Below, piece after piece: positions 7,542 to 15,945 of a DNA stretch of 64,000 bases (the first letter of the stretch is position 1; each line of letters opens with the position of its first letter). The translations under genes were made by a program, and so were the position numbers. The notes under the pieces are model-generated. The model did not search any database. It saw only the letters and a program-made list of their open reading frames with translations, and was not told where the DNA came from. The DNA lies in contig NZ_SNWW01000002.1 of assembly GCF_004362015.1 (NCBI RefSeq), forward strand, positions 372,001 through 436,000. The letters run 5' to 3'. This stretch comes from Flavobacterium chryseum (GTDB lineage: Bacteria > Bacteroidota > Bacteroidia > Flavobacteriales > Flavobacteriaceae).

Positions 7542-9110
7542 CTAAATTGGAATTGGCTCTAACTCTACTCTTCTAAGTGGTCGTCGCCAAAGTTTAAAAA
7601 GCAGAATTATAAAAATGGGTAAAAAACAAACTGCTGACATGACCAGATAAATATCTTTGTACGCCAATAATATTGAGGCTTGAGAAGTTTTACTAGAAAG
7701 GCTTTTTTCGGCTCTCTTTTGTGCTTCGGATTCGGATAATCCTCGCATTAAAAAACTTCTTTTGGTATTTGTTAATTGTTTCTGCGCCAATTGGTTTACG
7801 GCTGTTAATTGCTGGCTAAGACCTGTTTTGTGCTGTACATTCATATTAGAAATGCAGGTCCCTAAAATCGCGCTTCCTAATAAACCTGCAAAAACAGCTT
7901 GTGCAATAATTCCGGTCATCATTCGTGAGGCGCTTAATTTAGGCGGAACTCCTTCTGAAATATATAATAGTGAAATTGGAAAAAGAAACCCCATTCCGAG
8001 GCCTTTGAATACTAAAGGAAGAAAAAAATCAGCCGAATCTATTCCGGGATAAAACCTGAAAAAGAGAATGATATGATAAAATCCGTAACAGCCAAAACCC
8101 ATTATCCAGATGGTTGCCAAATACACTCTTTTGAATAAAAGATAGGTGGATAACGGAATTGAAATGCATAAACCAATCACCAAAGCCAAATGCGTGCGCG
8201 CTCCTGAGACAGAATCAAAACCCAAAATATTAGTCATATAACCTGTGATAACGCTTCCGGTTCCGTTCATTACTCCGATATAAAACATTAAAAAAGCTCC
8301 TATAATTACGTTTTTATATTTGTAAACTTCGGGATCAATTATGGGATCTTCGGTAAAACGGGTATGGATTAAATAAATTCCGAGAATGATAAATAATAAG
8401 GCAACCGCTAAACTTATTTTTGGATCGTTAAACCAGTTTCTGCTTTGTCCTTCGGCACTTAGAAAAAGAATAATGGTAAAAAATACAATCATAATTATCC
8501 ATCCGCACCAATCAAACTGAAACTTCGTTTTCATGGGCGCGACATCCGCTTTATAAAAATACCAGGCCAGAATAATACAGATTAAAAAGTTGATATTTAG
8601 AAAGTAAATTCCGAATGTCCAATTGTAAAAACTGGTAAAATGTGCGCCAAAATATTGATAAACATGCTGACTACCTTTTTGAATAAACTGAAGAATTCCG
8701 TACAGCAACGCCATATTAAAAGCAGGATTGTATTTTAATAAAATTGGAACCATTGAAGCAAATATTCCAATAACAGAAATAATTCCCAAAAGTGAACGCC
8801 AGAACGTAAACCATTCAATACTAACCGCAAATAAAGAAGCCGTATTGAAAATAATAGATAAAAAACTAGCCGATAAAATCATCGTGCGTACGGGAATTTG
8901 CTTTCCGAGTTTTAATCCTAAAGGCATAAAAGCCAGTAAAACAAAAATAGAAATGTAAATGGAATACGTAAAAACCGTTGTCGAAGCACCAAAATGTCCG
9001 AGAATTTGAGAATTATCATAAGTCGTAACGTTCAGTCCGTTAAAAAAAGGAATCGTCAGGAGATATAATCCTATGAGGGTAAAAATGCTTCGTTTTTTTC
9101 CTGCGAACAT
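7542..9110 (-). CDS. MFS drug exporter of the DHA2 (EmrB-like) family
   Basis: A 522-residue inner-membrane transporter with about 14 hydrophobic segments, the DHA2 arrangement. A long hydrophilic loop (about residues 425-480, rich in Gln/Lys/Ser) precedes the last helix, as in EmrB-like pumps that face a periplasmic adaptor. It is third in a TolC-HlyD-MFS operon, 3 bp after the adaptor gene, and should use the proton gradient to export hydrophobic compounds through the tripartite channel. Substrates cannot be inferred. The gap after it (7461-7541 side) holds only a weak imperfect inverted repeat. Confidence 0.88.
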   Translation of the reverse strand: MFAGKKRSIFTLIGLYLLTIPFFNGLNVTTYDNSQILGHFGASTTVFTYSIYISIFVLLAFMPLGLKLGKQIPVRTMILSASFLSIIFNTASLFAVSIEWFTFWRSLLGIISVIGIFASMVPILLKYNPAFNMALLYGILQFIQKGSQHVYQYFGAHFTSFYNWTFGIYFLNINFLICIILAWYFYKADVAPMKTKFQFDWCGWIIMIVFFTIILFLSAEGQSRNWFNDPKISLAVALLFIILGIYLIHTRFTEDPIIDPEVYKYKNVIIGAFLMFYIGVMNGTGSVITGYMTNILGFDSVSGARTHLALVIGLCISIPLSTYLLFKRVYLATIWIMGFGCYGFYHIILFFRFYPGIDSADFFLPLVFKGLGMGFLFPISLLYISEGVPPKLSASRMMTGIIAQAVFAGLLGSAILGTCISNMNVQHKTGLSQQLTAVNQLAQKQLTNTKRSFLMRGLSESEAQKRAEKSLSSKTSQASILLAYKDIYLVMSAVCFLPIFIILLFKLWRRPLRRVELEPIPI

Positions 9111-9113
9111 CTT

Positions 9114-10175
9114 TTATTTTTTTACTTCCACCGTTACGTTCATTCCTGGTTTTACTTCTTCTAAAGCTTTTGCATCGGCTTCAAATTCAATTTTTACGGG
9201 AATTCTTTGTGTTATTTTTACAAAATTTCCGGTTGAATTATCGGGTTCGACCATCGAAAATTTAGCGCCTGTTGCCGGAGAAAAACCGAGAACTTTTCCT
9301 TTAAACTCTTTGCCGTTAAGCGCATCAATCGTAATGGTAACTTGCTGTCCTTGTTTTATTTTTTCGATTTGAGTTTCTTTAAAATTCGCCGAAACCCATA
9401 ATTTCTGATTCAATACAATTGTGGCAACAACCTGATTTGCATTGATTAATTCTCCTATCGATAAATTGCGTTCGCCAACAATTCCATCACCTGGAGCAAT
9501 AATATTGGTATACGACGCTTGTAATTTTGCTGCCTCGAGATCTGCTTTTTTTCTGGCAACGGTTGCTCTGGCTGCTTCTAAATTGATGCTGCTTTGTTTG
9601 GTTACCGAATTATTTGCTTCTAATCCTTTTTTTCCGGCTTTTAGATAAGCTTCTTCTGAACGTAATTTTGAAACTACCTGATCGTATTGATTTTTTGTTA
9701 CGGCAGAATCGGCATACATGTTTTTAAATCGCTGGTAATCTTTTTGGGCTTTTTCAAGACTTGCTAAATCTCCTGCTAATTTTTCTTTTGTAGCAGCCTG
9801 ATTTGATGATGAAGTTACAATTGTTTGTTCCATCGAATGCAGGTTTCCTTCGGCTATTGCCAAATCGGCTTCGGCTTGTTTTACCTTAATTAAATATTCT
9901 GAATTGTCTAAAATAATAAGTGTATCGCCTTTATGCACCAATTGATTGGTTTCAAACCGAATTTCTTTGATATGCCCCGTCGCGCGTGCCGAAACGTTAT
10001 TGATATACGCCTGAACCTGAGCATTATTGGTAGTTTCATAATTGCTAAAATCAAAAAACAGGCTGATAATCCAGAAGCCTCCAGCAATCAGAAAAATAAA
10101 GGAAAGAACCGTTAAAATGGTATTTCGTTTTTTGTCTTTCTGAAGGGCTCCGTTTGGTGCATTTTCTTCGCTCAT
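9114..10175 (-). CDS. HlyD/EmrA-type periplasmic adaptor (membrane fusion) protein
   Basis: A 353-residue protein with an N-terminal cytoplasmic tail, one membrane anchor (TVLSFIFLIAGGFWIISLFF, about residues 23-42), then the lipoyl half-motifs (ARATGHIKEIRFETNQLVHKGD and, after a long coiled-coil, IIAPGDGIVGERN). A beta-barrel domain with LWVSANFKETQIEKI follows. This is the classic EmrA layout. It should connect the MFS pump to the TolC-like channel encoded 12 bp upstream. Start and spacing fit one transcript. Confidence 0.93.
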   Translation of the reverse strand: MSEENAPNGALQKDKKRNTILTVLSFIFLIAGGFWIISLFFDFSNYETTNNAQVQAYINNVSARATGHIKEIRFETNQLVHKGDTLIILDNSEYLIKVKQAEADLAIAEGNLHSMEQTIVTSSSNQAATKEKLAGDLASLEKAQKDYQRFKNMYADSAVTKNQYDQVVSKLRSEEAYLKAGKKGLEANNSVTKQSSINLEAARATVARKKADLEAAKLQASYTNIIAPGDGIVGERNLSIGELINANQVVATIVLNQKLWVSANFKETQIEKIKQGQQVTITIDALNGKEFKGKVLGFSPATGAKFSMVEPDNSTGNFVKITQRIPVKIEFEADAKALEEVKPGMNVTVEVKK

Positions 10176-10187
10176 AATAGCTTTTTT

Positions 10188-11522
10188 TTAGAGTTTACCC
10201 ATTGCAAACTGCAGGGAATAATATTGAATAATTAAATCTAAATTGGCATTAACTAATGAAATTTTGGAGTTATTCAACTGTAATTCAGCATCGACCATAT
10301 CGCTGATTAAAGCAAAATCATTATCATATCTGCTTTTTACAATTTTATAATTGCTTAAAGACAGCTCGACATCTTTTTTATACGTTTTGATGTTTTCCTT
10401 GCTTTCAGCATATTTGATGTAAGCTGTTTTTACTTCTCTTTCGATTTGGTCTTTTGTGGCATCAAGTGCAATATTGCTTTTATCGATTTGCAATTTATCT
10501 CCGCGTATGCGATGTTTTATATTGTAAAAACTCGAAACATCCCAATTTAGCGAAATACCTGCTGCCCAATAATTTATAATATTGACATAATTAGGCCATT
10601 GTGCGGGATATTCGGTATTTAGAATAAGGTTTGTACTTATATTAGGTTTAAAGCCGCTTTTTGTAATATCTAAAGTTGATTCTGAAAGTTTCAGGCTTAT
10701 TTCAGCGCGTTTTATTTCCTGTCTGTTTTGATAGGCTTCCGTTATACTTTTTTGTAAATCTACTTCTTCGAAACTAACATTTGCAACCACATCCGGTTTT
10801 AAGATCGTATTTGTTGGAAGACCAATTAATATGTCTAAATAATTGCTTACCAATTCGATATCATTTGTATTTCGAAAAACCGAAACTTTAAAATTCGATT
10901 GCTGCAATTCGGTTCTTAATAAATCACTTTTAAGATTTTGTCCGTTATCAACACGCGATTTTAATTGTTTTAACCGAAGATCTGTATTGATAATATTTTG
11001 TTTGGTTACTTCAATTTGGCTGTATAATTTTTCGAGTGTAAAATAGTATTCTGTTATTGCATTTTTTACATCTGCCTCGGTCATTTTTACAATTGATTCC
11101 TGCATTTGGGAAATGAGTTTTTGCTGCTCGATTTTATCGTTTATTGCACCGCCGCTATAAATGGGCATTGAGGAGACTATATTAGCAAAAGCCCGATGGT
11201 TATAGTAATCTACTGTTATGTTTCTCTCATAAAATCCTTCGTATAATTTAGGATCTCCAATGTAGGTATATCCTGCGCCCAAACTCAAACGCGGAATTTT
11301 CGCCATTTTTGCCTGACTGACATTTTCATTCGCGATGGCAACATCTGTATTTGCTATTTTAAGTTGTCTGTTATTTTGATTTCCAAGCTGAAGTGCTTCT
11401 TCTAATCGTATTATTTTGATATTTGAATTATCTGCCTGACTCAAAATTTTAACAGGAATTAAAAAAATTAAAGTCAGCATTAGATATCGAAAAGGTGTTT
11501 TTTTAGGTAACCGATAATTCAT
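10188..11522 (-). CDS. TolC-family outer-membrane efflux channel
   Basis: A 444-residue protein with a signal peptide ending near residue 29 (IPVKILSQ), followed by two OEP repeats. Each has long alpha-helical stretches and strand segments such as RLSLGAGYTYIGDP and FKPNISTNLILNTEYP. It is the first gene of the tripartite efflux operon tolC-hlyD-mfs. No adjacent TetR, MarR or AraC regulator is visible, and I could not find a clear TAnnTTTG element in the 200 nt before it, so regulation is unknown. Confidence 0.92.
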   Translation of the reverse strand: MNYRLPKKTPFRYLMLTLIFLIPVKILSQADNSNIKIIRLEEALQLGNQNNRQLKIANTDVAIANENVSQAKMAKIPRLSLGAGYTYIGDPKLYEGFYERNITVDYYNHRAFANIVSSMPIYSGGAINDKIEQQKLISQMQESIVKMTEADVKNAITEYYFTLEKLYSQIEVTKQNIINTDLRLKQLKSRVDNGQNLKSDLLRTELQQSNFKVSVFRNTNDIELVSNYLDILIGLPTNTILKPDVVANVSFEEVDLQKSITEAYQNRQEIKRAEISLKLSESTLDITKSGFKPNISTNLILNTEYPAQWPNYVNIINYWAAGISLNWDVSSFYNIKHRIRGDKLQIDKSNIALDATKDQIEREVKTAYIKYAESKENIKTYKKDVELSLSNYKIVKSRYDNDFALISDMVDAELQLNNSKISLVNANLDLIIQYYSLQFAMGKL

Positions 11523-11742
11523 ATTTTTTTGTTTTAATTAAATCGCTGATATACATCAACTTGCCAATATTTTAATAGTACTAACCAAAAAAAATCAAAA
11601 AATAAATACCATAAATACTATTTTCCCTTTAAATACGGGTTGTCAAATAATTTATGTTAAATTATGTTAATATAAATGTAGTAAAAATTTCGTTATATAA
11701 AAATAAATCGCTAATATTGAACTACTTAAAACCAAAAAAGAT

Positions 11743-12141
11743 ATGCTAATAGAACTTGCTTTAACAGGGAAATTTATTGTTGATATCGTTAAAAGATTAA
11801 GAAGCGATAAAACTTTTCGAACTTTAGGATTTTTAATATTTGTACTCATTCTTGTAGGAACGATGTTCTTCTGGCTGGTCGAACATTTACCATTTCTCAA
11901 AGCACTCGCCTATTCTGTGGGAACGCTTTCGATGAACAGTCCGTATGATCATGCGGTAACTTTTTCGACTATTGGAGTCGTTTTTAACATCATTTACATT
12001 TTTATTGGTGTTGGTGTGTACATCATTTTTGTTCTCGAAGCCGGAAAAACAATAATATCTGCGCATGAAGATTTTGAAAAGAAACAAGCAGAAAAGAAAG
12101 CCCTAAAAAAAGCATTAAAAGAAGCGAATAAAACCAAATAA
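11743..12141 (+). CDS. Two-helix ion-channel-like protein without a canonical K+ filter
   Basis: A 132-residue protein with two membrane helices (about 30-48 and 77-104) around a re-entrant-type segment. It ends in a charged Lys/Glu coiled-coil tail. The arrangement WLVEHLPFLKALAYSVGTLS...GVVFNIIYIFIGVGVYIIFV matches Ion_trans_2 pore modules. Where a potassium channel has TTVGYGD, this protein has LSMNSPYDH. It may conduct another ion, be non-conducting or have a structural role. It is monocistronic, divergent from the efflux operon and followed by a strong terminator. Function uncertain. Confidence 0.6.
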   Translation: MLIELALTGKFIVDIVKRLRSDKTFRTLGFLIFVLILVGTMFFWLVEHLPFLKALAYSVGTLSMNSPYDHAVTFSTIGVVFNIIYIFIGVGVYIIFVLEAGKTIISAHEDFEKKQAEKKALKKALKEANKTK

Positions 12142-12164
12142 AATAGAAATAATCAAAACAAACC

Positions 12165-12196
12165 AAAGTCCATTTTGTCTTAAAATGGACTTTTTT
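12165..12196 (+). terminator. Rho-independent terminator after the channel-like gene
   Basis: A perfect 12-bp stem (12165-12176 with 12182-12193) has a 5-nt loop and a following T run. The remaining ~250 nt to the next gene is AT-rich without a recognisable signal. Confidence 0.85.
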
Positions 12197-12448
12197 ATTT
12201 AAATAAGATTTTTTACTAAAATGTTTAGTAAAATTAAAATACTAATTTGCTTAAAATCAATTGAATAAAAATTCTTACGAAAATGAATTATTTCATAAAA
12301 TCACCTTAAAAAAGTACTTAAAAATAGTTCTTATTAATCCTTTTATACTATTTTTAGCGTTCAAAGCTTGGTTGCTTTATTCTTATAAATCCCAAATTTA
12401 CAAGACTTTAACCTAATTTTTTATTTATTGATTAAAAAACTAAAACGT

Positions 12449-13438
12449 ATGGTACTTTGTTTCAAAAGGCTTCATTTATTGTTGTTCTCGTTTTTATCTT
12501 TCAGTGCTCAGGCACATATTGAAAATAGTAAAAAATTGCTCGTTTATAAAAACGCAATTTTACCTTTTCAAAATGCATCAAATAAACCCTATATTCTAAT
12601 TGCTATTATTGCAATTTTTATTCTCACCGTTGGTTTTTTACTTCAAAATTACAAGTATTTAAAAACTAAAAATTTATTAGATGAACATCAGGCAGAGCTT
12701 AGTTCACAGGAGCTCAGTACTATTTTGCTGGAGCAGGAATTAATGCTGTTAAAAGCTTTTATTATTGATGAGGAAAAAGAACGTGTACGTGTTTCGCAAG
12801 AAATGATTAATACCATTGGCAGCAAACTAGCATCTATAAAACTGCAAATTAATCATCTGAATAATAGCAATTTAAAAAATATAAGTACTATTAATGTGCG
12901 ATTGGAAGAAACCTATCAGCAATTTAAAAACTTATCTCCTAACCTGATTCCGAAGAAATTCAGTCAACATAGATTTTGTGAATTTTTAGAATCTTATCTC
13001 AATAATATTGGTGAAGCCTGTCAGCTTAAAATTTCATTTTTGACTTATCCTAAAAAAGAGGTTAATGAAATCAGTGAACAGCTTCAATGTGAGGTTTTTA
13101 AAATTATCCAGGAATTAGTTACAAGCACAATAAAATATGCAAAAGCTTCAGAAATAGAAGTTCAGCTGAATTTTATTGATGGTAATTTGAACGTTACGGT
13201 TGAAGATAATGGTTTTGGCTCGGATTCTAAAAATTACATGGAAATCATCAGTTTTGCAAAATTAGAAACTAGAATTAAAAATTTAAACGCTTCTTTTTCA
13301 ATTGATTCTAAGTTAGAAAACAGAAGATTGATTAATATTGAAATTCCGTCATTGGCAGAAATCAATGAAACAGGAAGTGCAAAGGTACAAGGGATTAATA
13401 TTAGAAATCAACTTAACATCTTGAAGAGTAAATTTTAG
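12449..13438 (+). CDS. HisKA_3-type sensor kinase-like protein with degenerate catalytic motifs
   Basis: About 329 residues from the ATG at 12449 (an in-frame TTG lies at 12428). It has a signal peptide, a short periplasmic part, one membrane helix (YILIAIIAIFILTVGFLL) and a coiled-coil. A region aligns with the NarL-type kinase dimerisation helix, and a HATPase fold ends the protein. Where such kinases read DLHDGLG, this one reads EMINTIG, so the phospho-acceptor His is absent. The N-box reads ELVTSTIKYA instead of ELlnNiiKHA. The ATP-lid motif EDNGFGSD is retained. It is likely a pseudokinase, or a phosphatase or ATP sensor. No response regulator is adjacent. Confidence 0.7.
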   Translation: MVLCFKRLHLLLFSFLSFSAQAHIENSKKLLVYKNAILPFQNASNKPYILIAIIAIFILTVGFLLQNYKYLKTKNLLDEHQAELSSQELSTILLEQELMLLKAFIIDEEKERVRVSQEMINTIGSKLASIKLQINHLNNSNLKNISTINVRLEETYQQFKNLSPNLIPKKFSQHRFCEFLESYLNNIGEACQLKISFLTYPKKEVNEISEQLQCEVFKIIQELVTSTIKYAKASEIEVQLNFIDGNLNVTVEDNGFGSDSKNYMEIISFAKLETRIKNLNASFSIDSKLENRRLINIEIPSLAEINETGSAKVQGINIRNQLNILKSKF

Positions 13439-13460
13439 CATTATTATTCTAATTACCAGT

Positions 13461-13521
13461 AAATTATACAATTACAAAATATTTTTCTATAAGTAATCTG
13501 AAGTTATTACTGCTACATTTG
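13461..13521 (+). promoter_or_regulatory. Three-box promoter of the first acidic-protein gene
   Basis: AAATTATA (13461-13468), CTATAAG (13487-13493) and TACATTTG (13514-13521). The last fits the Bacteroidota -7 element and lies 28 nt before the ATG. Box 1 to box 2 start distance is 26 nt, and the box 2 to box 3 gap is 20 nt. The same layout precedes the acidic genes at 14096 and 51423. Confidence 0.6.
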
Positions 13522-13549
13522 TAATATATTAATCATTAAACTATATATT

Positions 13550-13918
13550 ATGAATACTTCAAGTGATAATAATGGTAATTTCCCTCATTACGAACAAGAT
13601 GTAATTTTAGGTACAAAATATTATTCAGATACTAATTTACAAGAACTGGATTCAGAAAATGATGTTAGTATTTACGAACAAGCAGATAGCCATCACCCGA
13701 GAAATTTTAATTCTCCGGATGATGATCAAATTATAAATCAGGACGATGCCGTTACCAACGATGATGATCATGAAGAAGCAGATCAAAAACTGGATCTTTA
13801 TGATGAGCCAGAAGATGAGGACGACGGTTTATTTCGCGATGCCGACTTATCTGCACAAGAAGATATTGATCAGGATTTAGAAGAAATTCATCCTGTAAAC
13901 CATCCAAGACAATTTTAA
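13550..13918 (+). CDS. Highly acidic small protein, paralog A
   Basis: A 122-residue protein extremely rich in Asp/Glu/Asn/Gln with almost no hydrophobic core; I do not recognise a domain. Clusters such as DDDHEEADQ and DEPEDEDDG suggest an intrinsically disordered polyanion. It ends HPVNHPRQF, a tail resembling NDPRKF of the paralog at 51423, so the two look homologous despite low complexity. It is cytoplasmic, with no signal peptide. The three-box promoter and the LigD/Ku neighbourhood suggest a stress role; charge buffering, metal binding or nucleic-acid mimicry are possibilities only. Confidence 0.7.
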   Translation: MNTSSDNNGNFPHYEQDVILGTKYYSDTNLQELDSENDVSIYEQADSHHPRNFNSPDDDQIINQDDAVTNDDDHEEADQKLDLYDEPEDEDDGLFRDADLSAQEDIDQDLEEIHPVNHPRQF

Positions 13919-13938
13919 ATTCAAGTAAGATTTTATAT

Positions 13939-13971
13939 AAAACCGTTAGCTAAATGCTAACGGTTTTTTTT
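13939..13971 (+). terminator. Rho-independent terminator after acidic gene A
   Basis: A perfect 12-bp stem (13939-13950 with 13956-13967), a 5-nt loop and a T run, starting 20 nt after the stop codon. Confidence 0.88.
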
Positions 13972-13996
13972 GTTTGAAAAGTCTACAAACAGCTGA

Positions 13997-14058
13997 AAAT
14001 TATACAAGTAGTATTTAATTTTCTATAAGAGTTTATGCGTACCTGAGCACTAGCTTTG
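13997..14058 (+). promoter_or_regulatory. Three-box promoter of the second acidic-protein gene
   Basis: AAATTATA (13997-14004), CTATAAG (14023-14029) and TAGCTTTG (14051-14058). Box 1 to box 2 offset is 26 nt and the spacer to the -7 element is 21 nt. The string after the -7 (TAGCTTTGTATAA) is shared with the promoter at 51386. Confidence 0.65.
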
Positions 14059-14095
14059 TATAACAATTATAAAAATAACCTTAAACTTTTATATT

Positions 14096-14515
14096 ATGAA
14101 AAATGAAACTAACGAAAACTACGGTCAGTTAGAACGTAATTTTCACCATGACGAAGATGGTCCGATAGATAGAAATAAAGAAACTGCGATAGAAGAATTA
14201 TTTGACAATGATAAATATCAAAATCTGGAAGACGATCTTCAAAATAAAGAAGAAACTCTAATCGATATTAATCATGAAACTAATGATTATAACAGAAATG
14301 AAAATATTCCGAACGAGGAAAGAGTCATTGATGAAGATGGATTGACTAAGAATGACGAAGAGGAAGACGATGATGATTTTAATCAAAATGATTTAGATGA
14401 TATCATCGAAAAAGATGGCGATCTGGATGACGATAATGAAGATGAAGATTATAAAAGCAGCGAAGATTTAGAAGAAGCCGATGAATATTTTCCTGATACA
14501 CATACGAGAGAGTAA
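14096..14515 (+). CDS. Highly acidic small protein, paralog B
   Basis: A 139-residue Asp/Glu/Asn-rich protein, like its neighbours at 13550 and 51423 in composition, size class and promoter. Runs such as EEEDDDDFNQNDLDD and DDDNEDEDY dominate the C-terminal half, while the N-terminal third contains scattered basic residues and His. The end (YFPDTHTRE) is only loosely like the HPRQF/DPRKF tails. It has no signal peptide or membrane helix, so it should be cytosolic and disordered. Function unknown; co-regulation with the other acidic proteins is the strongest clue. Confidence 0.7.
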   Translation: MKNETNENYGQLERNFHHDEDGPIDRNKETAIEELFDNDKYQNLEDDLQNKEETLIDINHETNDYNRNENIPNEERVIDEDGLTKNDEEEDDDDFNQNDLDDIIEKDGDLDDDNEDEDYKSSEDLEEADEYFPDTHTRE

Positions 14516-14623
14516 TGATTTTAAATTGGAGAATTTAGATTTTAGATTGTTAGAATTTTGGATTTTTAGATCATAACTTCTACTTTTAACTAATAACTCA
14601 TAATTTATAACTCATAATTCCTC

Positions 14624-15025
14624 ATGGATATATCAATTCAAATTATTTGGCTTTTTATTTTAGCTATTCCTATTTCCTGTATCAGTTGGACAGTAACGCA
14701 TGAAGAAATATTTAAAGAACCCAGGGACTTTTGCGTTGAATGTTCTAAAAACAGCCGACTCTTGGTAACACGAAAGCTTTTTTATCTTTTTACCTGCGAA
14801 TATTGTTTCAGCCATTATGTAACTATTTTTTTTATAATTTTTTGCGAATACAAACTATTACTTACTGATTGGCGTGGATATTTAATTGCGGGATTTGCAT
14901 TAGTTTTTGTCGCGAATGTTTATATGAGTTTGTTTGGATTGTTGCGACAAGCAATCAAAAAAGAAAAAGTAGAAATCAAAAAAATCGAAATTGAAGAAGA
15001 AATTATTCAAAAGGAAATTAAGTAA
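14624..15025 (+). CDS. Small membrane protein with paired CxxC motifs
   Basis: A 133-residue protein with an N-terminal helix (about 5-23), two C-terminal helices (about 68-82 and 88-110) and a Lys/Glu-rich coiled-coil tail. Between the membrane segments lie DFCVECSKN and FTCEYCFSHY, two CxxC pairs plus a His that could bind a metal or be redox-active on one face of the membrane. The second motif recalls DUF1360-type proteins, but I cannot assign the family. It follows acidic gene B by ~108 nt of AT-rich repetitive DNA and ends at a strong terminator. Confidence 0.55.
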   Translation: MDISIQIIWLFILAIPISCISWTVTHEEIFKEPRDFCVECSKNSRLLVTRKLFYLFTCEYCFSHYVTIFFIIFCEYKLLLTDWRGYLIAGFALVFVANVYMSLFGLLRQAIKKEKVEIKKIEIEEEIIQKEIK

Positions 15026-15035
15026 CCCGATATAA

Positions 15036-15085
15036 TATAAAAAGCAAAAAGCCTATAAAATTTTATAGGCTTTTTGCTTTTTATA
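15036..15085. terminator. Long perfect inverted repeat acting as bidirectional terminator
   Basis: A 25-bp inverted repeat with zero spacer (15036-15060 with 15061-15085) contains AGCCTATAAAA/TTTTATAGGCT and flanking A/T runs. It sits between converging genes. Confidence 0.85.
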
Positions 15086-15091
15086 ATCCGA

Positions 15092-15352
15092 TTATTTTTT
15101 TGTTTTTCTTTTAGTATTCGAATTAGTGATGGTATCTATCGTCATTGGATGAGAAGTTGGATCTGAAACCATTTTGGTACTATTCGACTTTTGTTTTTTT
15201 ACCGTATCAGCCTTTTTAGCTGCTGCATCTCTCTTTTTAGCTAAATGCTCTTTTACAGTATCCTGAGTTGTCGTTGTTTGTTTTGGAGTTTCTTGTGCCA
15301 TTGCACTTCCAACGAACATCACCATTGCGATTGTTAAAAATAAATTTTTCAT
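15092..15352 (-). CDS. Small secreted Lys/Thr-rich protein of unknown function
   Basis: An 86-residue protein with a clear Sec signal peptide (MKNLFLTIAMVMFVGSAMA, cleavage before Gln). The rest is hydrophilic, with Thr runs and Lys-rich stretches such as KKRDAAAKKADTVKKQK, probably disordered. It is likely periplasmic or exported. I do not recognise a family. Upstream on the minus strand the spacing TAATGATG - ATATAAC - GATATTTG (15476 down to 15416) loosely follows the three-box layout of the acidic genes, a weak hint of co-regulation. Confidence 0.6.
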   Translation of the reverse strand: MKNLFLTIAMVMFVGSAMAQETPKQTTTTQDTVKEHLAKKRDAAAKKADTVKKQKSNSTKMVSDPTSHPMTIDTITNSNTKRKTKK

Positions 15353-15498
15353 AATATGATATTTTTTAATTAATAGTTTGATTTGAAAGTTTAATTCTTA
15401 AGAATTATTCTTTTACAAATATCAGAATAAATCAATATTATAAGTTATATATTACAATTCGCAACTTACATCATTATCATCTGTTTAAATTTACGGAA

Positions 15499-15945
15499 TT
15501 ACAATTTATCTTTCTCCTTTTTAGATTTTTTTTGTACGATAAATTCATTTTTGTGCCAATATTCAAGTATTGTATTGATAATTTCTTTAAACTTTTCATA
15601 ACTGTAAGGTTTAACCATGTAATTTTGTGTTGGCGCAGAATATAAATCCATTACAAAACATTGATTAAAGACAGTTGTAAAAAACAAACAAGGGCAATTT
15701 AGTTCGATACTTAAATTTTTAAAACTAATATTAACTTCCTGCTCATCATCCATATGGAGAAGCACAATGTCTGAAAATATCAAAAATGGTTTTACATTGT
15801 TAGAAATTAAGTAGTTATAAGCATCGTTTCCTGAATGAAAATATAGGATATTATTTGAAAAACCTAATTCAGAAAATATTTGTGTAAATAATTTACGATC
15901 TCCCTGATTATTTTCTATGAGTATGATTGGTCCTTTCTTATTCAT
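15499..15945 (-). CDS. Stand-alone response-regulator receiver protein
   Basis: A 148-residue CheY-like receiver domain with no output domain and a basic tail. The phospho-acceptor Asp is in FLIFSDIVLL (about Asp59), the Thr of the switch is in LFFTTVFN, and the Lys is in YMVKPYSYEKF. The N-terminal acidic pocket is Glu-Asn rather than Asp-Asp, as in several Bacteroidota receivers. It probably relays phosphate from a histidine kinase encoded elsewhere. No kinase is adjacent, and the nearby kinase-like protein at 12449 lacks a phospho-acceptor. Confidence 0.82.
   Translation of the reverse strand: MNKKGPIILIENNQGDRKLFTQIFSELGFSNNILYFHSGNDAYNYLISNNVKPFLIFSDIVLLHMDDEQEVNISFKNLSIELNCPCLFFTTVFNQCFVMDLYSAPTQNYMVKPYSYEKFKEIINTILEYWHKNEFIVQKKSKKEKDKL

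Noticed and set aside
9073-9372. Plus-strand open frames inside the efflux operon and inside the large kinase and SusC genes
   Set aside because: They lie opposite well-supported genes, have no family resemblance and fit antisense shadows of AT-rich coding DNA.
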